Part shown: positions 1 to 6,388 of the stretch, in pieces
Layout: every line of letters starts with the position of its first letter
Numbering within the stretch: the stretch's first letter is position 1
Origin: Verrucomicrobiota bacterium
GTDB lineage: Bacteria > Verrucomicrobiota > Verrucomicrobiia > Limisphaerales > JAHEOI01
DNA: 16,978 bases
NCBI GenBank assembly: GCA_018610125.1
Contig: JAHEOI010000204.1
Coordinates: forward strand, 1-16,978
Direction of reading: 5' to 3'
Notes under the pieces: model-generated
Told to the model about the DNA's origin: nothing
Databases searched by the model: none
Seen by the model: only the letters and a program-made list of their open reading frames with translations
Position numbers and translations under genes: made by a program

Positions 1-690
1 CGGAATCAGGAGCGTGGCCAGGCGCGGGCCAAGGCCATTGCCGATAACGGCGGCCACGGTCAATTCTTCGCCGCGGATGCGCTTGATTCCGGAAGCCTCA
101 AGGAGGCGCATCAAGCGATCGAGAGCGAGCTTGGCTCCCCGACAGTGCTGATTAATGCCGCCGGCGGGAACGATCCGAAAGCCACCGTGACCGCTGAGCA
201 GCCATTCGAGAAGCTGCCGCTCGAAGCGTGGCAAAAGAATTTCGATCTCAATTTGGCGGGCGGGGTTTTGCTACCGTGTCAGGAATTCGGTGCGGCGATG
301 GTCGCCCGAGGCAAGGGGAGTATTATCAACATTGCCAGTGTCACGGGGCATATCCCGCTTTCGCGGGTGGTAGCCTATTCCGCGGCCAAGGCGGCCGTCT
401 TGAGTACGACCCAGTTTCTGGCACGGGAATGGGCGCAGCAAGGCGTGCGCGTTAATTCAATCACTCCCGGATTCTTTCCGGCCGAGCAGAATCGGCGCCT
501 CCTTTTTAACGAGGACGGCTCGCCGACGCCTCGGGCGCAATCGATTATGGACCATACCTCGATGGGGCGCTTTGGCGAGCCGCATGAGCTGGTCGGGGCA
601 GCCGTATTCCTCGCAAGCGCCAAGGCCAGTGGCTTTGTCACCGGGACCGATATTCGAGTCGATGGCGGATTCTTATCGCAAACGATCTAG
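1..690 (+). CDS. SDR-family oxidoreductase, 5'-truncated by the window edge
   Basis: The reading frame is open from base 1 and ends at TAG 688-690, so the N-terminal Rossmann glycine motif lies outside the window. Visible short-chain dehydrogenase signatures are the NAAGG motif (from base 154), the catalytic serine in INIAS (codon 337-339), and YSAAK with Tyr 376-378 and Lys 388-390. The C-terminal 'VTGTDIRVDGGF' is the usual cofactor and substrate-lid segment of classical SDRs. The enzyme should be a cytoplasmic NAD(P)-dependent oxidoreductase. The NAAGGN form recalls D-mannonate oxidoreductase and related sugar-acid dehydrogenases, but the substrate cannot be fixed from this fragment. The larA-like gene starts 35 bp downstream on the same strand, which suggests one operon for hydroxy-acid or sugar-acid catabolism. 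Confidence is high for the family and low for the substrate. Confidence 0.9.
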   Translation, partial: RNQERGQARAKAIADNGGHGQFFAADALDSGSLKEAHQAIESELGSPTVLINAAGGNDPKATVTAEQPFEKLPLEAWQKNFDLNLAGGVLLPCQEFGAAMVARGKGSIINIASVTGHIPLSRVVAYSAAKAAVLSTTQFLAREWAQQGVRVNSITPGFFPAEQNRRLLFNEDGSPTPRAQSIMDHTSMGRFGEPHELVGAAVFLASAKASGFVTGTDIRVDGGFLSQTI

Positions 691-707
691 CGAGGCGTTT
701 TGCCTCG
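691..707 (+). terminator. Short hairpin between the SDR and larA-like genes
   Basis: A perfect 6-bp stem, CGAGGC (691-696) with GCCTCG (702-707) and a 5-nt loop, follows the SDR stop codon directly. No U-tract follows, so it is not a canonical intrinsic terminator. Nineteen bases before the next start codon, it could attenuate or stabilise the intergenic mRNA. Confidence 0.35.
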
Positions 708-725
708 GCCCCTTGGAATGAGCTC

Positions 726-2036
726 ATGACCGGACCTATGTCAGCGACGCCGATTTTGTCTCGAGTAGCCTCGGAAGAGCATGCGCTTGATGAGGAGGAA
801 ATTGCCGGCCTGGTGGCCGACGCTTGCCCTGAAGCGGGATACCATGGCAAACGGGTCTTGTTGATTGTGCCGGACGGCACCCGTACGGCGCCGGTCGGCA
901 CTGTGTTCAAGGCAATTCACGACCGTGTTGGCGGTGTGACCAAGGCGCTGGATGTCCTGGTGGCGCTGGGGACGCATCAACCGATGACGGAGGAGGCGAT
1001 TTGCAAGCGCTTGGATATCAGTGAGCAGGAGCGTCATAAGCAATACCGAGATGTTCGGTTTTTCAACCATGAGTGGGATAATCCCGAGGCCCTAAAGCAT
1101 ATCGGAACGATTTCGGGCGATGAGATCCGGGAATTGACCTCGGGACGGTTTGCGATCGACGTCCCGGTTCAAGTCAACCGTCGTCTGTTCGAGTATGACG
1201 AAGTGATGATTATCGGACCGGTATTTCCCCATGAGGTGGTCGGCTTCTCAGGTGGCAATAAGTACCTCTTTCCGGGCGTTAGTGGCCCCGATATCTTGAA
1301 TTTCTTCCATTGGCTCGGCGCCGTGGTGACGAATCCAAAGATAATCGGGCATATGTGGACCCCCGTGCGTCGGGTGGTCGATCGCGCCGGCTCGCTCGTC
1401 CCGGTCGGGAAAAAATGCTTTGCCATGGTTGTTCGGCCGGACAAAGGGCTGGATGGGCTGTTCTTTGGGACGCCTGAAGCGGCTTGGCAAGGTGCCGCCG
1501 AGCTCTCGTCGCGGCGGCATATCACGCGCAAGCCGAAGCCGTTCCACACGATCCTGTCGTGTGCCCCCGAGATGTACGATGAAGTCTGGACGGCCGGCAA
1601 GTGCATGTACAAGCTGGAGCCGGTCCTTGCCGACGGCGGTGAGCTGATCATTTACGCTCCGCATATCCGGGAGGTCTGTGTGGCTCATGGCAGCCACATT
1701 GAAGAAGTAGGCTATCATTGCCGGGATTATTTCCTGAAGCAATGGGAGCGTTTCAAGGATTATCCGTGGGGCGTGCTGGCACATTCAACGCATGTCTATG
1801 GCCAAGGCACGTTTGAAAACGGGGTCGAAACACCGCGGGCCCGTGTCACCTTGGCAACTGGAATTCCGGAAGCAAAATGCCGTCAGATCAACCTCGGTTA
1901 TCGCGATCCCGACACAATTGATCCGGAAAAGTTTGCCGATCGGGAGGACGAAGGAATCCTGCTGGTTCGCAAGGCCGGGGAAATGCTCTATCGTCTCGAA
2001 GATCCGCCCGAGTGGGCTCAAAGTGATGAAACCTGA
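726..2036 (+). CDS. LarA/DUF2088-family nickel-pincer racemase-like protein
   Basis: This 436-residue protein matches the lactate racemase catalytic-subunit family, cytoplasmic enzymes that racemise or epimerise 2-hydroxy acids with a nickel-pincer nucleotide cofactor. Visible family residues are PDGTR (Asp50, Arg53), GTH (His84), and PHEVVGFSGGNK (His169, Lys179) followed by His195. The His-to-Lys spacing of 10 and His-to-His spacing of 26 equal those I recall for LarA H174, K184 and H200. The cofactor-binding and catalytic residues therefore appear intact. Length is typical for the family. No larB, larC or larE cofactor-maturation gene is in the window, so maturation genes must lie elsewhere or the substrate differs from lactate. 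ATG 726 is used; an in-frame ATG at 738 is an alternative. It is probably co-transcribed with the SDR upstream. Confidence 0.88.
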   Translation: MTGPMSATPILSRVASEEHALDEEEIAGLVADACPEAGYHGKRVLLIVPDGTRTAPVGTVFKAIHDRVGGVTKALDVLVALGTHQPMTEEAICKRLDISEQERHKQYRDVRFFNHEWDNPEALKHIGTISGDEIRELTSGRFAIDVPVQVNRRLFEYDEVMIIGPVFPHEVVGFSGGNKYLFPGVSGPDILNFFHWLGAVVTNPKIIGHMWTPVRRVVDRAGSLVPVGKKCFAMVVRPDKGLDGLFFGTPEAAWQGAAELSSRRHITRKPKPFHTILSCAPEMYDEVWTAGKCMYKLEPVLADGGELIIYAPHIREVCVAHGSHIEEVGYHCRDYFLKQWERFKDYPWGVLAHSTHVYGQGTFENGVETPRARVTLATGIPEAKCRQINLGYRDPDTIDPEKFADREDEGILLVRKAGEMLYRLEDPPEWAQSDET

Positions 2037-2061
2037 TGGATGCCAAGGACCCATTCGATTT

Positions 2062-2227
2062 TCCCTGATAGGGACCTCGTCCCCTGGGTCCCACTTATCA
2101 TCCCCTTGTCGCATGCACGAAAAGACGGTCGGCAGGGGACTGCCGACCCTACTCCCGCTGTTGTGGTAGAACCCGCACTCCGCTGCGGGCCGCTCCCGGA
2201 CGTCCGGGAGAACGTCCCTATCAGGGA
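2062..2227. repeat. Palindrome cluster with 14-bp terminal inverted repeats (REP- or MITE-like)
   Basis: The block is bounded by a perfect 14-bp inverted repeat (2062-2075 and 2214-2227, TCCCTGATAGGGAC and its complement). Inside are an 8-bp stem GGTCGGCA/TGCCGACC (2127-2134, 2141-2148), a 6-bp stem CCCGCA/TGCGGG (2172-2177, 2184-2189) and an 18-bp uninterrupted palindrome (2193-2210, CTCCCGGAC and its complement). There is no coding potential. It lies between larA (stop 2036) and the beta-propeller gene (start 2302) and accounts for most of that gap. The arrangement looks like a non-autonomous palindromic repeat; its copy number elsewhere is unknown. One of its hairpins may also end larA transcription. 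Confidence 0.55.
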
Positions 2228-2301
2228 TCCGAAGAGATCCGGCGGGCCATGGTTGGATGGTTTTCCTTGCACTCTCCGAGGCCTTTCCCTAAAGTCTCCG
2301 T

Positions 2302-3561
2302 ATGATCGGGCAATCCGGCTTTCCCTACACCCTTTCGGCTGCGTGCCGCGTTGTCTTCGCGGTAACAGCGGTCGCCGTCGGGCTCCTTCCTTTGACTCTC
2401 GGGGCGAACGATTGGCCTCAATGGCGCGGGCCCGATCATAATGGCATTTCTCGGGAATCCGGTTGGTTCGATGCCTGGCCTGATGAGGAGCCCACTCCGG
2501 CTTGGACCGCCCAGGTCGGGACCGGGTTCTCTTCGATCGCCGTCCATAACGGGCGGGTCTTCACCATGGGCAATGAAGACGATGTCGATACGGTCTTCTG
2601 TCTTGATGCGACCACCGGAAAATCCATCTGGACTCATTCCTACCCGTGCGACTTGCAACCCCGTTACTACGAGGGCGGCCCCAGCGCCACGCCCACCGTC
2701 CATAACGGTTGCGTTTTTACCTTCAGCAAAATGGGGCATGTCTTCGCTCTCGACGAATCCAGTGGCGAGGTCCTCTGGTCCCGAAACCTGCGGGAGGATT
2801 ACGACCTCGAGCTGCCCGAATGGGGCTTTGCCGGTTCTCCGCTCATCCATGGAGACCTCGTTATCTTGAATGCGGGCTCCGCCGGGATCGGCCTCGACCG
2901 CGATACAGGCGAAACGGTCTGGCGTTCTTCATCGAATCGAGCGGGCTACGCGACGCCGGTTCCATTTCAAATCAACGGGCTCGACGCGATAGCCATCTTC
3001 TCGGCCAAGGCCCTTGTTGCCGTCAAACCTGACTCCGGCGAAATTCTCTGGAAAGCTCCATGGGAATCGGCGCGTGATATCAATGCCGCCGATCCCATCA
3101 TCTCGGATGACAGAATCTTCATTTCGTCCGAAGCCGGCTGCGCTTTGCTGGAGGTTAGCGCAACCGACGCGGAGGTCCTCTGGCAGCATAAAGAGCGCCT
3201 CCAAACGTACTTCAACCCACCTGTCCTCATCGACGGATACCTCTACGCCATCGACGGCACCACCCATAGCTCCAGCCATCTTACCGCCCTTGATTTCAAC
3301 ACGGGCGAAATTGCATGGTCGGAGCCTGGATTTGGCAATGGTGGCGTGATCGGTGCCGGCGATAAGCTCCTCCTGCTCGATCGGGGGAAGCTGATGGTGC
3401 TGGAGGCAACCCCGAAAAGCTTCACTTCCCTTGCCCGTTTCCAAATCATGGGTGGAAAATGTTGGACCGCGCCGACGCTCGCCAATGGTCGCATCTACGG
3501 CCGGAACGCCGACGGCCACCTGGTTTGCATCGATCTCAACGACCGATCTTCCAATCCCTAG
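2302..3561 (+). CDS. Secreted PQQ-like beta-propeller repeat protein
   Basis: A 419-residue protein with an N-terminal signal peptide (hydrophobic stretch about residues 16-33, likely cleaved after LTLGA at 35). The start of the mature protein, WPQWRGPDHNG (38-48), is a hallmark of the very numerous PQQ-like/BamB-like beta-propellers of Planctomycetota and Verrucomicrobiota. Repeats of the form 'hydrophobic strand ... D..TGe..W' recur: LDATTGKSIW, LDESSGEVLW, LDRDTGETVW, VKPDSGEILW and LDFNTGEIAW. This matches the tryptophan-docking blades of the fold. The protein is likely periplasmic or surface located. Bound cofactor and enzymatic activity cannot be inferred; many members are structural or ligand-binding. 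No lipobox is seen. No strong ribosome-binding site precedes ATG 2302. Family confidence is high, function unknown. Confidence 0.85.
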   Translation: MIGQSGFPYTLSAACRVVFAVTAVAVGLLPLTLGANDWPQWRGPDHNGISRESGWFDAWPDEEPTPAWTAQVGTGFSSIAVHNGRVFTMGNEDDVDTVFCLDATTGKSIWTHSYPCDLQPRYYEGGPSATPTVHNGCVFTFSKMGHVFALDESSGEVLWSRNLREDYDLELPEWGFAGSPLIHGDLVILNAGSAGIGLDRDTGETVWRSSSNRAGYATPVPFQINGLDAIAIFSAKALVAVKPDSGEILWKAPWESARDINAADPIISDDRIFISSEAGCALLEVSATDAEVLWQHKERLQTYFNPPVLIDGYLYAIDGTTHSSSHLTALDFNTGEIAWSEPGFGNGGVIGAGDKLLLLDRGKLMVLEATPKSFTSLARFQIMGGKCWTAPTLANGRIYGRNADGHLVCIDLNDRSSNP

Positions 3562-3578
3562 AACGTAAAAGGCATTAC

Positions 3579-4066
3579 GTGAACGCAACCAGAGCATTTC
3601 TCAAGAGCACACTCATTGGAGGGGTAGCGGTCCTGCTTCCCTTCGCCATCCTGGTCGGCTTGTTTGCCTAAGTTGTGGATTTCCTGACAAAACTCCTTGA
3701 ACCGCTGAGCGATATGGTGATCGACCGGTGGGAACAGGTAGGAGAGTGGGCCGCGGTGGTTTTGGTTGTTCTCGTGATCGTTGCCTTCTGCTTCGTTACG
3801 GGGCTTGCGGTCCGAACCGCGGTCGGACGATGGGTGTTTGCCTTGTTGGAACGGCGGCTGTTCAAGAGGGTCCCGGCTACAATTTGATTAAGGATGTCGT
3901 CGGGCAGTTTTTTGGCGACCGTCCTTCGCCGTTTTCCTCGGTCGCCTTGGTCCGGGCCTTCGGGAAGGAGGGATTGAGCACCGCCTTTGTTACCGAACGT
4001 CACGAGAATGGGTGGCTTTCGGTGTTCGTTGCCACCGGTCCGAATCCGACTAACGGACAAAATTAA
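3579..4066 (+). pseudogene. Degraded DUF502-family membrane protein gene
   Basis: A start GTG 3579 with AAAGG upstream opens a frame whose translation follows DUF502 membrane proteins, including an N-terminal hydrophobic segment 'TLIGGVAVLLPFAILVG'. The frame is broken by TAA 3669-3671 and then continues in the same frame through a second hydrophobic segment and 'GRWVFALLERRLFKRVP'. Near 3871-3878 homology shifts to another frame, resuming as YNLIKDVVGQFFG and running to 'VFVATGPNPTNG', the family's PNPT(N/S)G signature. It ends at TAA 4064-4066 without the usual C-terminus. One nonsense codon, one frameshift and a 3' truncation make a functional product very unlikely. The 3' end abuts an inverted DUF1328 fragment. 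The beta-propeller gene lies 17 bp upstream. Confidence 0.75.
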
Positions 4067-4144
4067 GAAGAGGAGGAATAGGATTTGGGCGATCCCTGTC
4101 GCCAAGCCGGCGATGCCTCCGAAACCCAACACACCCGCGACCAG
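4058..4144 (-). pseudogene. Inverted fragment of a DUF1328 (YtjA-like) small membrane protein gene
   Basis: On the minus strand this stretch encodes 'LVAGVLGFGGIAGLATGIAQ' followed by ILFLLFLIL. It aligns closely with residues 14-41 of the intact DUF1328 protein at 7729-7896 (there LVAGLLGFGGIAGLAAGIAK, then ILFVVFLIL). The N-terminal 'MLSWALLFLIVA' part and the C-terminal part are absent. Homology stops within a few bases of the end of DUF502 homology on the other strand, so the fragment is fused tail to tail to that pseudogene. It has no start codon of its own in context and should be non-functional. Confidence 0.65.
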
Positions 4145-4467
4145 TGGATGAAAGCGACCTGCAACAACGAGATTTGGAATGAATGGGACACGAAGAGAGA
4201 CCCTCTGAACGTATTTACCCAACCGATCCGCGATGCGGCGCCAACTCATGCATCTCTCTTTGATTATTTCGAATGGGGCCGGTGATCTGATCTTTTGCAG
4301 CTTTGTCTGCCGAAGGTATCGGCATTGCGAGAGCTACCGGCCATACCCAGAAGCCCGGGAATCCCATTGGCAGGTTGCAGATCCGCACATGAAGATCAAG
4401 AGTCAGAAAAGGAAGCGATTGCAAAAGGTGGGGGTGGTCCTGCAATTTGAAATGCTGCGGGGCGGCA

Positions 4468-4554
4468 CCGAGCCATCTGCTGTGTTGCTCCTCGCTTACA
4501 GCCCGCTTGAGGATGCGCCCCCGTTTTGTTCCTCGCGCCTTGCAGATGGCTCGG
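4468..4554. repeat. 13-bp perfect inverted repeat
   Basis: CCGAGCCATCTGC (4468-4480) is repeated inverted at 4542-4554 with a 61-nt loop. Allowing a 6-nt bulge, the stem extends with GCGGCA (4462-4467) pairing TGCCGC (4561-4566). It lies 64-150 bp upstream of the sigma54-like promoter, a distance range in which enhancer sites can lie, but it may equally be an element remnant. Confidence 0.5.
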
Positions 4555-4599
4555 CAGCGCTGCCGCTGCCGCCAAACGACACATTTATTTCCTTCCAGA

Positions 4600-4723
4600 C
4601 CCTTATACGGGGAATTTTGGCATTCCAATTGCTGCAAACTCACGGAAATGAAAATTTCCGGGTCAACGCCCTGCCAGATTCGTAACCCGGATTGGAATGC
4701 CGGCCTGAGCGTCTGTATAAGGG
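4600..4723. repeat. Nested inverted repeats forming a long imperfect hairpin
   Basis: Three nested pairs share one axis: CCCTTATAC (4600-4608) with GTATAAGGG (4715-4723), GGCATTCCAAT (4619-4629) with ATTGGAATGCC (4691-4701), and CCGGGT (4658-4663) with ACCCGG (4685-4690). The middle left arm overlaps the -24 half of the sigma54-like promoter. The structure ends 32 bp before the DUF3096 start codon. Confidence 0.55.
4618..4633 (+). promoter_or_regulatory. Candidate sigma54 (-24/-12) promoter of the DUF3096 gene
   Basis: TGGCATTCCAATTGCT fits the consensus TGGCACG-N4-TTGCW at 10 of 12 defined positions, with GG (4619-4620) and GC (4631-4632) separated by exactly 10 bases. Transcription would begin near 4644, leaving a leader of about 112 nt that contains the right half of a long inverted repeat. 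Confidence 0.5.
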
Positions 4724-4755
4724 CGAAGGGCCACCGAACTAAAGAAAGGATAAAA

Positions 4756-4884
4756 ATGGATCTCACTTTAGAGCCTGTGCTTTCGATCGTTGCAGGAGTG
4801 CTCATCCTGATCTACCCGAGAATCCTTAACTACGTGATTGCGATTTATCTTATCCTGATTGGATTGGTTCAGATTCTACGCTGA
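4756..4884 (+). CDS. DUF3096-family small hydrophobic membrane protein
   Basis: A 42-residue protein preceded by a purine-rich ribosome-binding site (AGAAAGGA, 4743-4750). The sequence is nearly all hydrophobic: an initial segment 'LEPVLSIVAGVLILIYPRIL' and a second one 'NYVIAIYLILIGLVQIL'. The core 'AGVLILI.PRILNY.IAIYLI.IGL' is the pattern of the DUF3096 family of tiny inner-membrane proteins, whose function is unknown. It probably forms two membrane segments joined by the Pro-Arg turn. It stands alone: the next gene begins 340 bp downstream with its own promoter candidate. A sigma54-like promoter lies 123 bp upstream of the start, so it may belong to the regulon of the response regulator at 8310-9671. 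Function is not inferred beyond membrane location. Confidence 0.8.
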   Translation: MDLTLEPVLSIVAGVLILIYPRILNYVIAIYLILIGLVQILR

Positions 4885-4986
4885 GGGATTTCCTGCTGAT
4901 GGGATCGGTCCAGCGTGGGAGAGGACGCACTTTGCCTTGGCCGGAGAGGTTTCAATCATTCAAGAAATCCTTGGATCAAATTTGAA

Positions 4987-5083
4987 CCGTCCTTTCAGGG
5001 CTTTGCTGCGTGTCGGTGCTTGCAGACCCAGGGTTCTACCTGGAGGAACCGAAACGTACCCGAATTCAAGCCCTGTAAGGGCG
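4987..5083. repeat. Degenerate REP-like palindromic element
   Basis: Imperfect outer arms (about 4989-5004 and 5068-5083: TCAGGGCTT against AAGCCCTGTAAGGG) flank a central hairpin CCAGG (5028-5032) with CCTGG (5039-5043), plus an alternative pairing GGTTC/GAACC (5032-5036, 5046-5050). The layout of 'CCTTTCAGGGCTT ... CCCAGGG..CCTGG ... GCCCTGTAAGGGC' resembles dispersed repeats that I recall accompanying REP-associated transposases in several phyla. That assignment is from memory and unverified. Confidence 0.4.
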
Positions 5084-5148
5084 AGTCAGAGGTGAACAAT
5101 TTCTGAATGGTATCAGGTGTAGGAGCGGTTGCCACAGCTTGGTATCCG

Positions 5149-5201
5149 CCAATCTCGGCACAACCAATGCTTCCAAAACAGAAGTCAACAGCCGAGATTG
5201 G
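5149..5201 (+). repeat. 11-bp inverted repeat spanning the PRC-barrel promoter and leader
   Basis: CCAATCTCGGC (5149-5159) is perfectly complementary to GCCGAGATTGG (5191-5201), followed by TTTT. The left arm overlaps the -24 box, so only the right arm would be transcribed from the proposed start near 5182. As DNA it could be an operator; as RNA from an upstream promoter it could be a terminator or attenuator. Confidence 0.45.
5156..5171 (+). promoter_or_regulatory. Candidate sigma54 promoter of the first PRC-barrel gene
   Basis: CGGCACAACCAATGCT keeps GG (5157-5158) and GC (5169-5170) 10 bases apart and matches 9 of 12 consensus positions of TGGCACG-N4-TTGCW. It lies 54 bp before the start codon, giving a leader of about 43 nt. 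It is weaker than the other three candidates on its own. Confidence 0.4.
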
Positions 5202-5224
5202 TTTTACAAGGAAACAAACAGTTT

Positions 5225-6178
5225 ATGAAAGCCTATATTCTGAAACCTCAATGTGGCGTTCGAATTGCCATGCTGCTGATCCTTTTCACGGCAACGCACC
5301 CTCTCCTTACACGAGGGCAAAACAGCGAGGGCGAACAAAAGTCTCCGCCGCGCGGTCAGGAACCGTCGAATGACAAGCAACAGAAGTCCGGCGAGTTCCT
5401 TCCTATCGAAAGAGGGAGCGAGGTGATCGGGGGAAAGATCGTCAACAGAAAACGAGAAAAGATGGCAACGGTCAAGGAGCTAATCTTGGACCTGAGGGAA
5501 AGTCGAGTCGTTTACGTGGTGTTTCCTTACGGGGGAGTCTTAGGGTTGGGGAACCGTCTCCTTGCTCCCCCGGGCAGTATCTTAAAGCCTTCCGAAGATG
5601 GCCAATCGCTAATTTTAAACATGGACAAGCTGTCCTTGGGTCGTGAAGCGCCCTCATTAAAATCGAAAAAATGGGAAGAGCTCTACGAGCGGGAGTGGCG
5701 TGATAAGACCTACGAGTTTTACAAGGAATCCCGTTACTGGGATCGCGGCCAGGTTCGAACAAGTAACGCGTCTTCTGGGGCAACCGGCAATGAAAGTGAG
5801 GAATCGGGTCAGCGGTCGGATGTCCCTAAGGTATCCACGAAACCGCTTCATTGGTTCACAAAAGCTACGAAAGTGCTTGGAATGAAAGTGAAGAGCTCGA
5901 ACGGCAAAATGCTGGGGAAGGTTCACGATCTTGCTCTCGATTGGAAGGAAGGCCGTGTCCGCTATGTCGTCGTTAAGTCCGGGAGTGTTTTGGGGCTAGG
6001 CGGGAAGCAATTTGCGGTACCACTCGCCACCTTCACCATTTCGGCAAAGCGCCGTTTCCTGCTTTGGAATGTCAGCGCCGAGCAGGTTGAGCAGCTAAAG
6101 GAGATCGATCCAGACGCTTGGCCCGAACAGGCACCGCAAAAAGCGGGAAATGGGGAAGACCAAGACAACGATAAGTGA
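5225..6178 (+). CDS. Exported protein with two PRC-barrel-like domains
   Basis: I place the start at ATG 5225 (317 aa). It has AAGGA about 11 bases upstream and begins a clear signal peptide (hydrophobic residues 15-28, 'AMLLILFTATHPLL', then a Gln/Ser-rich mature start near 32). The frame is open back to 5129, but that extension lacks signal-peptide logic. Two tandem PRC-barrel-like domains follow, about 62-135 ('VIGGKIVN...ELILDLRESRVVYVVF') and 213-285 ('VLGMKVKSS...DLALDWKEGRVRYVVV'). Both carry the GGVLGLG or GSVLGLG turn and are joined by a charged, partly helical linker rich in Trp, Tyr and Glu. The tail is acidic. PRC-barrels are small beta-barrels that bind protein partners or RNA; envelope forms are poorly understood. 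The second domain closely resembles that of the gene at 13185-13853. A sigma54-like promoter lies 54 bp upstream. Confidence 0.85.
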   Translation: MKAYILKPQCGVRIAMLLILFTATHPLLTRGQNSEGEQKSPPRGQEPSNDKQQKSGEFLPIERGSEVIGGKIVNRKREKMATVKELILDLRESRVVYVVFPYGGVLGLGNRLLAPPGSILKPSEDGQSLILNMDKLSLGREAPSLKSKKWEELYEREWRDKTYEFYKESRYWDRGQVRTSNASSGATGNESEESGQRSDVPKVSTKPLHWFTKATKVLGMKVKSSNGKMLGKVHDLALDWKEGRVRYVVVKSGSVLGLGGKQFAVPLATFTISAKRRFLLWNVSAEQVEQLKEIDPDAWPEQAPQKAGNGEDQDNDK

Positions 6179-6200
6179 CGGTAATGCAATTTGGGTGTCA

Positions 6201-6233
6201 GGAATCCGTGACTGTGTTGAAATCTCGGATTCC
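6201..6233 (+). terminator. Hairpin downstream of the PRC-barrel gene
   Basis: GGAATCCG (6201-6208) pairs perfectly with CGGATTCC (6226-6233) across a 17-nt loop, 22 bp after the PRC-barrel stop codon. No U-run follows, so it is a weak terminator candidate. It may instead be an operator, since it overlaps the promoter-like sequence beginning at 6218. Confidence 0.3.
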
Positions 6234-6247
6234 GGATATGGCATAAT
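6218..6247 (+). promoter_or_regulatory. Candidate sigma70-type promoter
   Basis: TTGAAA (6218-6223) and CATAAT (6242-6247) are separated by 18 bases, 5 of 6 matches for both boxes. It points toward the small gene at 6389 with a leader of about 135 nt. There is no other support. Confidence 0.3.
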
Positions 6248-6388
6248 AGGCTGCGGCTCCCGTGCGCTCAACGGGGGATATAGGATAAGCGGCTTGTTGC
6301 GGTGCGCTTAGAGATTGTTTACCTCGAAGTCGCACCAATTCGGTCGCTGAATGATCGAATATTTCGTACTTTCAACGGTTCCATTTTT

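Larger units (their letters stand above)
4145..4755. other. Gene-free stretch with nested inverted repeats and a sigma54-like promoter
   Basis: I see no credible protein here: the longer open frames on either strand lack family resemblance and ribosome-binding sites. The region holds two sets of inverted repeats (4468-4554 and 4600-4723), a sigma54-type promoter candidate (4618-4633) and the leader of the DUF3096 gene. Confidence 0.5.
4885..5224. other. Gene-free stretch between DUF3096 and PRC-barrel genes
   Basis: No convincing coding region. It contains a degenerate palindromic element (4987-5083), a sigma54-like promoter (5156-5171) and an 11-bp inverted repeat (5149-5159 with 5191-5201). 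Confidence 0.5.

Noticed and set aside
1777..1792. TGGCACATTCAACGCA, a GG-N10-GC sigma54-like match (9 of 12)
   Set aside because: It lies deep inside the larA-like coding region with no gene start nearby. Kept as a measure of how easily single matches arise.
4233..4685. 150-codon plus-strand open frame
   Set aside because: No recognisable domain or translation signals, and it spans two strong inverted repeats that better explain the sequence.
4215..4805. Long open frame on the minus strand (196 codons)
   Set aside because: No family resemblance, no ribosome-binding site, cysteine- and proline-rich shadow-like composition, and it runs antisense through the hairpins and the DUF3096 gene.
6239..6254. 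TGGCATAATAGGCTGC upstream of the gene at 6389, resembling the sigma54 sites
   Set aside because: GG and GC are 11 bases apart, not 10, a spacing that sigma54 promoters do not normally tolerate.
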